A stretch of DNA of 41,887 bases from Alphaproteobacteria bacterium UBA4588 (lineage in GTDB: Bacteria > Pseudomonadota > Alphaproteobacteria > Puniceispirillales > Puniceispirillaceae): positions 1-41,887 of the forward strand of contig CATISA010000050.1 of NCBI GenBank assembly GCA_949529445.1, in the 5' to 3' direction. Below are positions 9,320 to 18,483 of this stretch, one piece after another (within the stretch, counting starts at the first letter, position 1; each line of letters starts with the position of its first letter). The notes below the pieces were generated by a model that saw only the letters and a program-made list of their open reading frames with translations, did no database searches and had not been told where the DNA came from. The position numbers were made by a program, and so were the translations under genes.

Positions 9320-10930
9320 ATGACAAAATTGGCAACGTCCATTGATGAAAATAGCGCTGAAGCAAAAGCAAATCATGCCGCCCTCCTGCAGCAGATTGAG
9401 GCGCTGTCCCTGACCGCTCATGACATCATGAAAGGTGGGTCTGAACGGTCACGAAAACGCCATACGGATAGAGGAAAGCTGCTCCCGCGCGACCGTATTA
9501 CAGCGTTACTTGATCCCGGCACGCCATTCTTAGAAATAGGGCTATTTGCTGCCTATAATGTCTATGATGAAGATATCCCTAGTGCAGGCATTATTGCAGG
9601 TGTGGGGCAGGTAGAGGGCCGCACCTGCATGATACTATGTAATGATGCGACCGTTAAAGGCGGTACCTATTATGCACTGACGGTAAAAAAACACCTACGC
9701 GCGCAGGAAATTGCTGAAATCAACCATCTGCCGTGTCTTTATCTTGTTGATAGCGGTGGGGCTAATCTGCCAAATCAAGATGAAGTATTTGCCGATAGAG
9801 AGCATTTCGGCCGGATTTTCTATAATCAGGCCCGCATGAGTGCTAAGGGGATTCCACAAATTGCGGTTGTTATGGGTAGTTGCACGGCAGGCGGTGCCTA
9901 CGTACCAGCCATGAGTGACCAGACGATTATTGTGCGTGAACAAGGTACAATTTTTCTTGCTGGCCCGCCACTTGTCAAAGAGGCAACAGGTGAGGATGTC
10001 GACGCTGAAACGCTTGGCGGTGCAGATACTCATACCCGGCTATCAGGTGTTGCTGATTATATGGCAGATGATGACCAGCATGCGCTTGCACTTGCCCGCC
10101 AGATTATCCGCAATCTAGGTCTTCCCCATCAAACACCGCAGCTTGCCTTTCGCCCGCCGGAAATACCTGCCTATGAGGCAGAGAGCCTGCTCTCTGTTAT
10201 TCCCGACGACACCAAAAAGCCCTTTGATTCCCGTGAAGTGATTGCCCGTATCATTGATGGATCTGACTTTGATGAATTTAAGGCCCGGTTTGGCACAACA
10301 TTGATATGTGGCTTTGCGCATATTGAAGGAATACCAGTTGGTATCCTAGCCAATAATGGGGTGCTGTTTTCTGATAGCTCCCAAAAAGGGACACATTTTA
10401 TCGAGCTGTGCTGTCAACGTGGAATACCATTACTATTCTTACAGAATATCACTGGCTTTATGGTTGGCTCTGCTTATGAAGCCGGTGGCATTGCAAAGGA
10501 TGGTGCCAAGCTAGTTGCAGCTGTGTCTTGTGCAAATGTGCCGAAAGTAACAGTGGTGATTGGCGGATCATATGGCGCTGGAAATTATGGTATGTGTGGC
10601 CGCGCCTATGGCCCGCGCTTTATGTGGATGTGGCCAAATGCCAAAATTTCTGTGATGGGCGGCGAGCAGGCTGCCGGCGTATTAGCACGCGTAAAACGGA
10701 TGGGGATAGAAGCGCGCGGCGAAACATGGCCAGAGGCTGAGGAAGCAGCGTTTAAGCAACCTATTCTCGACCAGTTTGCAACCCAATCAGACCCTCTTTA
10801 TGCCTCAGCGCGGCTCTGGGATGACGGTATTATTGACCCGCGCGATACACGCGCTGTCATCAGCCTGTCTTTGAAAGCGGCATTAAATGCACCGCCGCGC
10901 GCTACAGATTTCCCCGTCTTTAGGATGTAA
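9320..10930 (+). CDS. mccB: 3-methylcrotonyl-CoA carboxylase, beta (carboxyltransferase) subunit
   Basis: This subunit transfers CO2 from carboxybiotin to 3-methylcrotonyl-CoA, giving 3-methylglutaconyl-CoA. The 536 aa protein has the two crotonase-like carboxyltransferase halves. Typical stretches are [15 protein letters not shown] near the N-terminus, [41 protein letters not shown] and [16 protein letters not shown]. The tail [21 protein letters not shown] is typical of MCC beta, distinguishing it from propionyl-CoA carboxylase beta. AGAGGA precedes the ATG. The gene lies between ivd and the biotin subunit, as expected for a leucine operon. Confidence 0.95.
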   Translation: MTKLATSIDENSAEAKANHAALLQQIEALSLTAHDIMKGGSERSRKRHTDRGKLLPRDRITALLDPGTPFLEIGLFAAYNVYDEDIPSAGIIAGVGQVEGRTCMILCNDATVKGGTYYALTVKKHLRAQEIAEINHLPCLYLVDSGGANLPNQDEVFADREHFGRIFYNQARMSAKGIPQIAVVMGSCTAGGAYVPAMSDQTIIVREQGTIFLAGPPLVKEATGEDVDAETLGGADTHTRLSGVADYMADDDQHALALARQIIRNLGLPHQTPQLAFRPPEIPAYEAESLLSVIPDDTKKPFDSREVIARIIDGSDFDEFKARFGTTLICGFAHIEGIPVGILANNGVLFSDSSQKGTHFIELCCQRGIPLLFLQNITGFMVGSAYEAGGIAKDGAKLVAAVSCANVPKVTVVIGGSYGAGNYGMCGRAYGPRFMWMWPNAKISVMGGEQAAGVLARVKRMGIEARGETWPEAEEAAFKQPILDQFATQSDPLYASARLWDDGIIDPRDTRAVISLSLKAALNAPPRATDFPVFRM

Positions 10931-10980
10931 TACATCATGGCTCTGCTCCCTTCCTCTTATGACCTGAATGAGCACATATT

Positions 10981-12972
10981 ATGACTGACCTTCAGCCTTC
11001 CCATATTTCAACCCTCCTGATTGCCAATCGTGGTGAAATTGCCTGCCGTATTATAGCGACAGCTCAACAACATGGCATCCGTACCATTGCTATTTTTTCC
11101 GAAGCAGATAGACATGCCCGTCATGTCATGCTTGCTGATAACGCTTATTATATTGGCCCGGCCCCTGCTCAAGAGAGCTATTTGAAAGGTGATGTTATCA
11201 TTCAGATAGCCAAGGAGTCTGGTGCAGATGCTATTCATCCTGGCTATGGATTTTTGTCAGAAAATCCAGATTTTGCTGATGCTGTTCAGGCAGAAGGTCT
11301 GATTTTTGTTGGCCCCGATGCCAGCGCCATTCGTAAGATGGGGCTAAAAGATGCTGCCAAAACGTTGATGGCAGCGGCAGGGGTGCCTGTTGTACCAGGC
11401 TATCAGGGTAGCGAACAAAGCGCAGATTTCCTGAAAGCTGAAGCTGCTAAAATTGGTTATCCTATTTTACTGAAAGCACGGGCGGGCGGCGGCGGCAAAG
11501 GTATGAAGCTTATCGAAACCGAATCAGATCTTGATGCTGGCCTTGCAAGCGCCCGCCGTGAAGCTGAATCCAGCTTTGGTGATGGGCATATGATTTTAGA
11601 AAAATATATTCAGAGCCCTCGTCATATCGAAGTGCAGGTTTTTTCAGACAGGCATGGCACCCATCTACATCTATTTGAGCGCGACTGCTCTCTACAGCGA
11701 CGCCATCAGAAGGTTATCGAAGAAGCCCCCGCTCCCGATATGCCCGATACTGTGCGCGCAGCAATGACGGCCGCCGCCGTCACAGCCGCAAAAGCTATTG
11801 ATTATGTTGGCGCTGGTACTATTGAATTTATCGTCGATGGTAGTGGCCCGTTGTGTGAAGATGGCTTTTGGTTCATGGAGATGAATACTCGGCTTCAAGT
11901 TGAGCATCCGGTGACAGAAATGGTAACAGGGATAGACCTTGTGGCATGGCAATTACTGGTTGCACAGAATAAACCTCTTCCGGTAACACAAGATGAAATA
12001 ACCTTATCTGGTCATGCATTAGAAGTGCGCCTTTATGCTGAAAACCCGGCAGACAGATTTTTGCCAGCGCCCGGCCCAGTAAGACATTTTAGCGTTACAG
12101 ACGAAACTGTGCGCGTTGATACAGGAATATTATCAAAAGACAGTATTTCTGCTCATTATGACCCCATGATAGCAAAGCTTATTACAGCCGGTGAAACGCG
12201 CGAGGAGGCGTTTGAAAAAATGTGCGGCGCATTACGCAAAACACATTTCCTCGGCACCGTAACAAATGCTGATTTTCTCCTGGCTCTCTGCAAAGATAAA
12301 TCAGTGCGCGCTGCCGCCATTGATACTGGCCTTATCGCGCGCACACCCTCTCTTCTCACACCCACTGCCCCGCCAGAACCTGTATTACTTATTGCTGAGC
12401 TCTTGCTGAATGGTAGTGATATTAGATCTGCATTAAGAGGGTGGCGACTCTGGGGCTCAGAAGAACGTCAAACCTGTTTGCTGTGCAATAATGAGCGCTA
12501 TGAAAGACAGCTTATCATAGGCTCAGACATCAGCCTCATCAGTACTAACTCATCCTGCATAGCACACAAGGCCAGCTGTCACCTCATGGAAGGCTATTAT
12601 CACTGGCAGCTGTGGTGTGATGGGGCTCTTTTTGATGCTGAGGCGCTCTTGGGTGACGGTGAGGTCAGTATTTCCACACAAGATGGATGCTGGCGATTAT
12701 CAAAACCTAACCCCTTACAAAGAGCTACTCTCATTGACACAGATACCGCAGTGACAGCGCCAATGACGGCGACAATCCGGTCTGTAATGATAGATACCGG
12801 CGCTCATGTTGTGGCTGGGCAATGTCTGATGATACTCGAAGCCATGAAAATGGAACATGAGGTAAAAGCCCCACGCGATTGCATGATTGCCGCGTTATTA
12901 TGTGCTGAAGGCGATAGTGTTAGCGGCGGGCAGATGCTCATAGAAATTCAGGAGGAAGAAGATGCTGAATAA
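10981..12972 (+). CDS. mccA: 3-methylcrotonyl-CoA carboxylase, alpha (biotin carboxylase/carrier) subunit
   Basis: This subunit carboxylates its biotin with ATP and bicarbonate and presents it to the beta subunit. The biotin carboxylase domain spans ~10-450: LLIANRGEIACRII, HPGYGFLSENPDFA, the ATP-grasp loop KARAGGGGKGMK, and EMNTRLQVEHPVTE. A linker domain follows. The C-terminal biotinyl domain has the carrier motif EAMKMEHEV, with biotin on K623. The length of 663 aa is normal. The end overlaps the HMG-CoA lyase start by 11 bases, so translation is probably coupled. Confidence 0.95.
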   Translation: MTDLQPSHISTLLIANRGEIACRIIATAQQHGIRTIAIFSEADRHARHVMLADNAYYIGPAPAQESYLKGDVIIQIAKESGADAIHPGYGFLSENPDFADAVQAEGLIFVGPDASAIRKMGLKDAAKTLMAAAGVPVVPGYQGSEQSADFLKAEAAKIGYPILLKARAGGGGKGMKLIETESDLDAGLASARREAESSFGDGHMILEKYIQSPRHIEVQVFSDRHGTHLHLFERDCSLQRRHQKVIEEAPAPDMPDTVRAAMTAAAVTAAKAIDYVGAGTIEFIVDGSGPLCEDGFWFMEMNTRLQVEHPVTEMVTGIDLVAWQLLVAQNKPLPVTQDEITLSGHALEVRLYAENPADRFLPAPGPVRHFSVTDETVRVDTGILSKDSISAHYDPMIAKLITAGETREEAFEKMCGALRKTHFLGTVTNADFLLALCKDKSVRAAAIDTGLIARTPSLLTPTAPPEPVLLIAELLLNGSDIRSALRGWRLWGSEERQTCLLCNNERYERQLIIGSDISLISTNSSCIAHKASCHLMEGYYHWQLWCDGALFDAEALLGDGEVSISTQDGCWRLSKPNPLQRATLIDTDTAVTAPMTATIRSVMIDTGAHVVAGQCLMILEAMKMEHEVKAPRDCMIAALLCAEGDSVSGGQMLIEIQEEEDAE

Positions 12973-13834
12973 ATTCATTAAACTGGTTGAGGTTGGCCCG
13001 CGTGATGGATTACAGAATGAAAAATCAAAAGTCAGTACGGCTGATAAAATTGTCCTGACAGATTTATTATCAGAAACAGGCTTCATGCTAATTGAAGCAA
13101 CAAGCTTTGTCTCTCCGAAATGGGTTCCACAGCTCGCTGACGCAAGCGAGGTTATGGCAGGAATCACACGCGCCGATAATGTCCGCTACATGGCCTTAAC
13201 GCCAAATATACAAGGGTTTGAGCGAGCGCGTGCCGCTGGCGTTGATGAAATTGCTGTCTTTGCGGCTGCCTCAGAGACTTTCTCACAGAAAAATATCAAT
13301 TGTACGATTGAAGAGAGTTTAAATAGGTTCATACCTGTTATCAATGCAGCAAAAGCCGAGGGCATTGCTGTTCGTGGTTATATTTCAACGGTTGTTCATT
13401 GCCCTTATGAGGGCGCGATTGCACCTGAACCTGTCCTTCCGATAGCTGAACAGTTGCTGGAAATGGGCTGCTATGAAATTTCACTCGGCGATACTACAGG
13501 ACAAGGCACCCCTCAAACAGTATCTGCGCTTCTCTCTCATTTAACAAAAGCCCTCCCCCCGGCTCTGCTCGCCGGGCATTTTCATGATACCAACCATCAG
13601 GCAGTCGCTAATGTGATGACCTCTCTTGATTTTGGCTTGCGCTGTTTTGATAGTGCGGTCAGTGGTCTTGGGGGCTGTCCTTATGCACCGGGCGCTAAGG
13701 GGAATGTTTCTACGCGCGCCGTCGCCGAAGCGCTTCATAAAGAGGGTTGGCAAACGGACCTTGATATGGCCAAGCTCACACAAGCCGAATCCCATATCAC
13801 AAGTCTCAACCTCTTGCAGGCGCACTCATCATGA
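12962..13834 (+). CDS. mvaB: Hydroxymethylglutaryl-CoA lyase
   Basis: This TIM-barrel lyase splits HMG-CoA to acetoacetate and acetyl-CoA, the final step of leucine catabolism. The N-terminal VEVGPRDGLQNEKS carries metal and catalytic residues. GHFHDTNHQA carries the metal-binding histidines. The active-site cysteine lies in GLGGCPYAPGAKGNVST, the HMG-CoA lyase signature. At 290 aa it is close to bacterial homologues. It starts inside the end of the MCC alpha gene with GGAGGAAGA ahead of the ATG, and ends in an ATGA overlap with the hydratase. Confidence 0.95.
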   Translation: MLNKFIKLVEVGPRDGLQNEKSKVSTADKIVLTDLLSETGFMLIEATSFVSPKWVPQLADASEVMAGITRADNVRYMALTPNIQGFERARAAGVDEIAVFAAASETFSQKNINCTIEESLNRFIPVINAAKAEGIAVRGYISTVVHCPYEGAIAPEPVLPIAEQLLEMGCYEISLGDTTGQGTPQTVSALLSHLTKALPPALLAGHFHDTNHQAVANVMTSLDFGLRCFDSAVSGLGGCPYAPGAKGNVSTRAVAEALHKEGWQTDLDMAKLTQAESHITSLNLLQAHSS

Positions 13835-14634
13835 CCTATCAGACAATCAGCCTTACACAAGATGAACGTGGCATTGCCACCATTCTTCTTAATAGGCCAG
13901 ATAAACATCATTCAATGAACCGCCACATGATTGACGAGATGACACAAGCACTTACCCATCTCGCACATGATGATTCAGCACGAGTTATTGTGCTGGCTTC
14001 AACCGGACCTACTTTTTGTGCTGGCGGTGATTTGGGCTGGATGCAAAAACAGATGGTAGCTGACAGGGCTGGTAAGATGGCTGAAGCGCGGGCGCTATCT
14101 GATATGTTAAATATCTTAAACACACTGCCAAAGCCTGTGATTGCCCGGGTTCAGGGACCTGTTTATGGCGGCGGCATAGGGCTTATTTGTGCCTGTGATA
14201 TCGTCATAGCATCTGACAATTGTTTCTTTGCCCTCACTGAAACACGTCTTGGTCTTATCCCAGCAACAATTGGCCCCTTTGTAATATCACGCCTCGGTGA
14301 TGGGGCTGCACGCCAGATGTTTATCACGGGTGCGCGCCTTGATGCCACCGCCGCCCATCATATCGGCCTTGTCTCACACCTGGTTGGTGATACAGAGGAG
14401 ATTGATAGCGTCGTAGCACTTGAGAATGCGGTAACAGCAGAATGTGATATCGCACTTCGCGCAGCACCAGGCGCGATGGCACGGGCAAAAGAGCTTGCTC
14501 TATCGCTTGGCACCAGCCCAACAGATGAAATGCGTGAGGCCTCTATTATCGCTCTGGCGGAATGCTGGGAATCAGAGGAAACGCAAGCCGGCATTGCGGC
14601 ATTCTTTGCCAAGACAAAGGCGCCATGGATATAA
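13831..14634 (+). CDS. liuC: Methylglutaconyl-CoA hydratase (enoyl-CoA hydratase family)
   Basis: It hydrates 3-methylglutaconyl-CoA to HMG-CoA in the leucine route. The crotonase fold is clear: LNRPDKHHSMN near the N-terminus, the oxyanion-hole segment FCAGGDLGWMQKQ, and GPVYGGGIGLICACDIVIA with the second oxyanion glycine. ETRLGLIPATIGPFVI covers the usual catalytic region. General crotonases are hard to assign alone; the substrate is read from the operon, which otherwise lacks only this step. It overlaps the lyase by ATGA and is the last gene of the operon. Confidence 0.88.
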   Translation: MTYQTISLTQDERGIATILLNRPDKHHSMNRHMIDEMTQALTHLAHDDSARVIVLASTGPTFCAGGDLGWMQKQMVADRAGKMAEARALSDMLNILNTLPKPVIARVQGPVYGGGIGLICACDIVIASDNCFFALTETRLGLIPATIGPFVISRLGDGAARQMFITGARLDATAAHHIGLVSHLVGDTEEIDSVVALENAVTAECDIALRAAPGAMARAKELALSLGTSPTDEMREASIIALAECWESEETQAGIAAFFAKTKAPWI

Positions 14635-14743
14635 AAGCAGGTCGCAAAAAACACCTCATAACAGTGCGTCAGACTTTATTTTGTCTGAATGAAGTGATAT
14701 AAGACGCGGGTTGTCACTGCGCGTTAAGCAAAAATAGCCTTGA

Positions 14744-14817
14744 GCGGCGTTTGTGTAGTGGTAAGACCTTAGCCTTCCAAGCTAATGACGCGGGTTCGAT
14801 TCCCGCACGCCGCTCCA
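14744..14817 (+). tRNA. tRNA-Gly (anticodon TCC)
   Basis: A 74-base cloverleaf with encoded CCA. The acceptor arms GCGGCGT and ACGCCGC pair fully. The anticodon stem TTAGC/GCTAA closes the loop CTTCCAA, giving anticodon TCC (reads GGA). The T-arm is CGGGT-TCGATTC-CCGC-like, and the discriminator base is T. It stands alone between the leucine operon and a transporter gene. Confidence 0.95.
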
Positions 14818-14969
14818 TTACCTTGCCTGTAAGGCCCTCTCTTCTTTGAAAGACATGCTTTGGTGCCTACACCATTCCGACAGTGCTTGATCTGTCACAT
14901 GTTCGCGCCTATCACGCAACAAGCACTCATCCTTATACTTAATGCATTATTTAGAAAAATTTTCAGTAA

Positions 14970-15872
14970 ATGACTGCTCATAACAAAGATAGTAATGGCC
15001 TGATAAATATGCCCCTTGGTATCTCTTTTTCCATTGGAGAAGTGATATTTACCGTTGGCATTGCGGCAATTGTGAAACTAATTTCGAATGATGTTTCAGT
15101 TTTTACAATATTATTTTTCCGCTATTTATTCTGCCTGCCATTATTGTTTGCCACGGCTTATTTTCAAAGAGGGCACGACGCCTTACAGATTGAGAATAAA
15201 GGCACCTTGGCCCTTCGGTCACTATTTGGCATTGCGAGCTTTGGATTTCTCTTTACCGCTTTGGAGACGGTTGAGCTTAGCAAAATGACCGCATTGCTTC
15301 AGACAATCCCTGTTTTTGTTACTTTGCTGGCCCCGCTATTAATTGGTGAAACGGTTGGCTGGCGACGCCGAATTGCTGTCATGATTGGGTTTATTGGGGT
15401 GGCGCTGATTATTGAGCCATCTAATGAAGGCTGGTTTCATATCGGTATCCTATTTGGGATTATGTCGCCTTTTTTTGGGGCTCTCATGCTTCTAACGTTA
15501 CGACGCCTTGGTCAAAGCGACCATCCGGCATCAACCGCCCTGTGGTATAATCTAGCTGGTGCAGCTGTGTTTCTGATCATATCTATTGCCCTTGGCTTAG
15601 CATGGCCTACCTCGCTAGATGTCCTTATAGTGCTCGGGGCTATCGGTATCATGTCAAGCTTCCAGCAATTTTTTCTGGCAAATAGCTACAAGCTTGCTCC
15701 CGCGAGCACGCTGGCTCCCTTGCGTTATCTATCCGTTCCTATTGGTGTGGGCTTGAGCATAATAATGTTTGATGAGGTGATTACATCATCTTTCTATATC
15801 GGGTCGGCTGTCCTGATTGCAGCATCATTTTTTATCATGAAACGAGCTGAAAAAACCCGTACCTCCTCTTGA
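14970..15872 (+). CDS. EamA/DMT-family transporter
   Basis: A 300 aa integral membrane protein with about ten hydrophobic segments in two EamA repeats (roughly 15-145 and 160-290). The first helix follows GISFSIGEVIFTVGIAAIVK; the second repeat ends in SAVLIAASFFIMKR with a basic tail. The family exports metabolites such as amino acids; the substrate cannot be told here. The ATG at 14970 has no clear ribosome site, so a start at ATG 15009 is possible. It faces the deacetylase-like gene tail to tail with 20 bases between them. No terminator was seen in the gap. Confidence 0.85.
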   Translation: MTAHNKDSNGLINMPLGISFSIGEVIFTVGIAAIVKLISNDVSVFTILFFRYLFCLPLLFATAYFQRGHDALQIENKGTLALRSLFGIASFGFLFTALETVELSKMTALLQTIPVFVTLLAPLLIGETVGWRRRIAVMIGFIGVALIIEPSNEGWFHIGILFGIMSPFFGALMLLTLRRLGQSDHPASTALWYNLAGAAVFLIISIALGLAWPTSLDVLIVLGAIGIMSSFQQFFLANSYKLAPASTLAPLRYLSVPIGVGLSIIMFDEVITSSFYIGSAVLIAASFFIMKRAEKTRTSS

Positions 15873-15892
15873 CGTGCTATGGTGGGTCACAG

Positions 15893-16825
15893 TCATGCTG
15901 AAAGGCGATCTAGATGAACAGCGCACGAGTCTGCCAGAGCTGTTAGGTCATAACCGCCCTCTAGCAAACTTAAAATGCGCCCCTCAGACGTTTCTTCTGC
16001 AAGGCGGACAATATCATCCGTCAAGGTCGCAAAATCTGCTGTATTCACATTTAGAGTGGCAAGCGGGTCAGCACGATGTGCATCAAACCCTGCTGATATA
16101 ATAATAAGTTCTGGTTGAGCCGCTAACATAGCGGGCAATAAAACATCGCGCCATCCTGACAAAAACTCAGCACCCCCCGCACCCGCCGCAAGCGGATAGT
16201 TAAAAATATTACCACAACCCCTCTCATCAGCCGCCCCTGTTCCAGGATAAAGCGGCATCTGGTGTGTGGATGCATAATATAAATCGCCATCACCATAAAA
16301 GGCGGCTTGCGTGCCATTACCGTGATGAACATCAAAATCAAGCACAGCAACCCTGGTAAGGCCATAAGTTTTGCGGGCATATTCTGCGCCAATCGCTGCA
16401 TTGGAAAACAAGCAGAAACCCATCGCTTTATCTGGCTCAGCATGATGACCAGGTGGCCGCATTGCACTAAAAACACGCGCACTTTTGCCGGTCATAAGCC
16501 TATCAACACCGGCACAAGTAGCGCCCACACCGCACCGCGCTGCTGTCAGACTGTCGGGGCCTATCCATGTATCGGGGTCAAGATTTACGGGCTTATCTTC
16601 ATCCTGCACAGTAGCTGCCTGCTCATAAACCCAATGAAGATAGCTATCTGGATGAACAAGCTGCAATTGTTCATGATCCGCTTCTGGTGCTGTTTCTGAA
16701 TGCCATTTTGTGGCGCGCTCTGCAAGAATAGGGCTGAGCGCTTGCATCCGTTCAGGTCGCTCTGGATGTCCTTCAGGTACCTGATGCTTTTGAGCAGAAT
16801 CATGAGTAAACAAGATGGGGCGCAT
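15893..16825 (-). CDS. Histone-deacetylase-family hydrolase (AcuC/HDAC-like)
   Basis: A zinc-dependent deacetylase of the arginase/HDAC fold, 310 aa. Motifs in order are HPERPERMQ at the N-terminus, RPPGHHAEPDKAMGFC with the catalytic histidine pair, DFDVHHGNGTQ with zinc ligands D and H, SAGFDAHRADPLA with the third zinc ligand, and LEGGYDL near the end. All catalytic residues seem intact. In bacteria these act on acetylated proteins, acetylpolyamines or similar; the substrate is unknown here. The start is supported by GAGGAGG seven bases upstream of the ATG. Confidence 0.9.
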   Translation of the reverse strand: MRPILFTHDSAQKHQVPEGHPERPERMQALSPILAERATKWHSETAPEADHEQLQLVHPDSYLHWVYEQAATVQDEDKPVNLDPDTWIGPDSLTAARCGVGATCAGVDRLMTGKSARVFSAMRPPGHHAEPDKAMGFCLFSNAAIGAEYARKTYGLTRVAVLDFDVHHGNGTQAAFYGDGDLYYASTHQMPLYPGTGAADERGCGNIFNYPLAAGAGGAEFLSGWRDVLLPAMLAAQPELIIISAGFDAHRADPLATLNVNTADFATLTDDIVRLAEETSEGRILSLLEGGYDLTALADSCAVHLDRLSA

Positions 16826-16871
16826 GCGACATCCTCCTCAGATTATCAGTTTTGCTACATTCAGTCTGCGC

Positions 16872-17020
16872 TTAATCATGCGACAAGAATAGCAATTTGT
16901 GGCAATTCAAAATTGTATGACGCCCCCCAGAAACAAAAAAGGCCAATAAAACATATTTTACTGCCTTTGAATTAAGCATTTATTGATTAAATGGCTAATT
17001 TTTAATCAGAATTAATCAAT
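16872..17020. promoter_or_regulatory. Cluster of TTAATCA heptamers upstream of the ammonium transporter
   Basis: The 273-base gap between the deacetylase gene and amt holds TTAATCA at 16872-16878, 17002-17008 and 17012-17018, and its complement TGATTAA at 16984-16990. The outer pair forms a perfect 9-base inverted repeat (16982-16990 and 17012-17020), and the two tandem copies are exactly 10 bases apart, one helical turn. The arrangement suggests a transcription-factor site, but the regulator is unknown. No sigma-54 -24/-12 element was found in the gap. Confidence 0.4.
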
Positions 17021-17098
17021 CTGCTCGTAAAATAATCTGTTTCTAGCCAATGAAGTAATTTTGTCTACACTATGCGCTGCATTTGACCAAAAATTAAT

Positions 17099-18394
17099 AT
17101 GGGGTTCTTTATGACTAATTTTGTACGAGGCGCCGCTGCCTTTGTTGGAGCGGTTTGCGCGCCGTCATTTGCGTTTGCATCAGTTGATAGCGGTGATACT
17201 GCTTGGATTTTGACATCAACAGCACTTGTCCTTTTCATGACACTTCCGGGACTTGCTTTATTTTATGCTGGTCTCGTCCAAGCTAAAAACATTTTGTCTG
17301 TCCTGATGCATCATTTTGCTATCGCCTGCTTATGCTCGGTTTTATGGGTTATCGCCGGTTACAGCCTTGCCTTTTCGGCAGGTGGAGCGTGGATTGGCGA
17401 TTTGAGCAATCTCATGATGGGAGCGATTACCACAACATCTCTTACCGGAACGATACCAGAATCTCTGTTTGCGGCCTTTCAGATGACCTTTGCTGTTATT
17501 ACGCCAGCCTTGGTGATCGGCGCTTATGTTGAGCGTATCAAATTCTCAGCTGTTCTAATTTTTTCGGGGCTATGGCTGCTTGTGGTCTATGCGCCTGTAA
17601 CCCATTGGGTTTGGGGCGGCGGCATTATGGCTGGCTGGGGTGTAATGGACTTTGCCGGAGGCATAGTGGTTCACGCAACAGCTGGAACAGCCGCACTTGT
17701 TGCCGCGCTTGTCATTGGCAAACGTAAAAGCTTTCCCTCTTCTATTCATCCCCCACATAGCCCTATTCTCACAATGATTGGCGCATGCATGCTCTGGGTT
17801 GGCTGGTTTGGCTTTAATGGCGGCTCAGCACTTGCTGCTGGTCAGGGCGCTGCAATGGCACTTCTTGTTACGCATATTTCAGCGGCTGTTGCCTCACTTG
17901 TCTGGATGTTCATTGAATGGCGAAAATTTGGCCGTCCATCCGTTGTCGGTATGGTAACAGGTATGGTTGCTGGTCTTGCAACTGTTACACCAGCATCTGG
18001 CTTTATCGGCGTGCCGGGCGGCATCATCCTTGGTCTTGCCGGTGGCTATATTTGTTATGTCGCTGTAGATTTCATTCGTGGCAAACTACAGATTGATGAC
18101 TCTCTTGATGTGTTTGCTGTCCACGGCGTTGGCGGTGTTTTGGGAAGCTTACTTGTTGCTGTTCTTGCAACAGAAACATTTTCAGGTGCCGGCCTCAGCG
18201 AGGGTGCAACCATTTCAAGCCAGCTAGGCGTTCAAGCTGCCAGTGTCGGCATTACTGTTCTATGGACAGCGATTGCAAGCTATATCATTCTTAGGATTGC
18301 GGCGCTATGTGGCGGCTTGCGTGTTGAAAACGATGCTGAAACAGAAGGTCTTGACCTGACGCAGCATGGTGAACGTGGCTACCACAACAGCTAG
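17099..18394 (+). CDS. amtB: Ammonium transporter (Amt/MEP/Rh family)
   Basis: A trimeric inner-membrane ammonium channel of 431 aa, with an N-terminal signal-like segment ending near FAFASVDSGD and eleven further membrane spans. Diagnostic segments are TLPGLALFYAGLVQAKNILS, the first pore histidine in HATAGTAALVAALVIGKR, FNGGSALAAG, and the second pore histidine in VFAVHGVGGVLGSLL. The start is either ATG 17099 or ATG 17111; neither has a strong ribosome site. No glnK gene adjoins it, which is unusual because most amtB genes pair with one. A strong hairpin terminator follows the stop. Confidence 0.94.
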   Translation: MGFFMTNFVRGAAAFVGAVCAPSFAFASVDSGDTAWILTSTALVLFMTLPGLALFYAGLVQAKNILSVLMHHFAIACLCSVLWVIAGYSLAFSAGGAWIGDLSNLMMGAITTTSLTGTIPESLFAAFQMTFAVITPALVIGAYVERIKFSAVLIFSGLWLLVVYAPVTHWVWGGGIMAGWGVMDFAGGIVVHATAGTAALVAALVIGKRKSFPSSIHPPHSPILTMIGACMLWVGWFGFNGGSALAAGQGAAMALLVTHISAAVASLVWMFIEWRKFGRPSVVGMVTGMVAGLATVTPASGFIGVPGGIILGLAGGYICYVAVDFIRGKLQIDDSLDVFAVHGVGGVLGSLLVAVLATETFSGAGLSEGATISSQLGVQAASVGITVLWTAIASYIILRIAALCGGLRVENDAETEGLDLTQHGERGYHNS

Positions 18395-18415
18395 TCAGCA
18401 TGATTAACTGATAAT

Positions 18416-18452
18416 AAAACCCCGCTTTCATTTTCCGGAGGCGGGGTTTTTT
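18416..18452 (+). terminator. Rho-independent terminator of the ammonium transporter gene
   Basis: CCCCGC (18420-18425) pairs with GCGGGG (18441-18446), and flanking AAAA/TTTT extends the stem. It is followed by TTTTTTC. It lies 22 bases after the amt stop. Because an A run precedes the stem, it may also end the convergent queG transcript. Confidence 0.8.
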
Positions 18453-18483
18453 CTTTAATAGTTTGGCTATGAGGATAATGGCT

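Noticed and set aside
14669-14688. Hairpin TCAGAC-N8-GTCTGA after the leucine operon
   Set aside because: Only a six-pair stem and no T run follows, so it is not a convincing intrinsic terminator.
16938-16968. Inverted repeat AAAGGC/GCCTTT upstream of amt
   Set aside because: Six-base arms with a 19-base loop in AT-rich DNA are weak, and no transcript needing a terminator here is evident.
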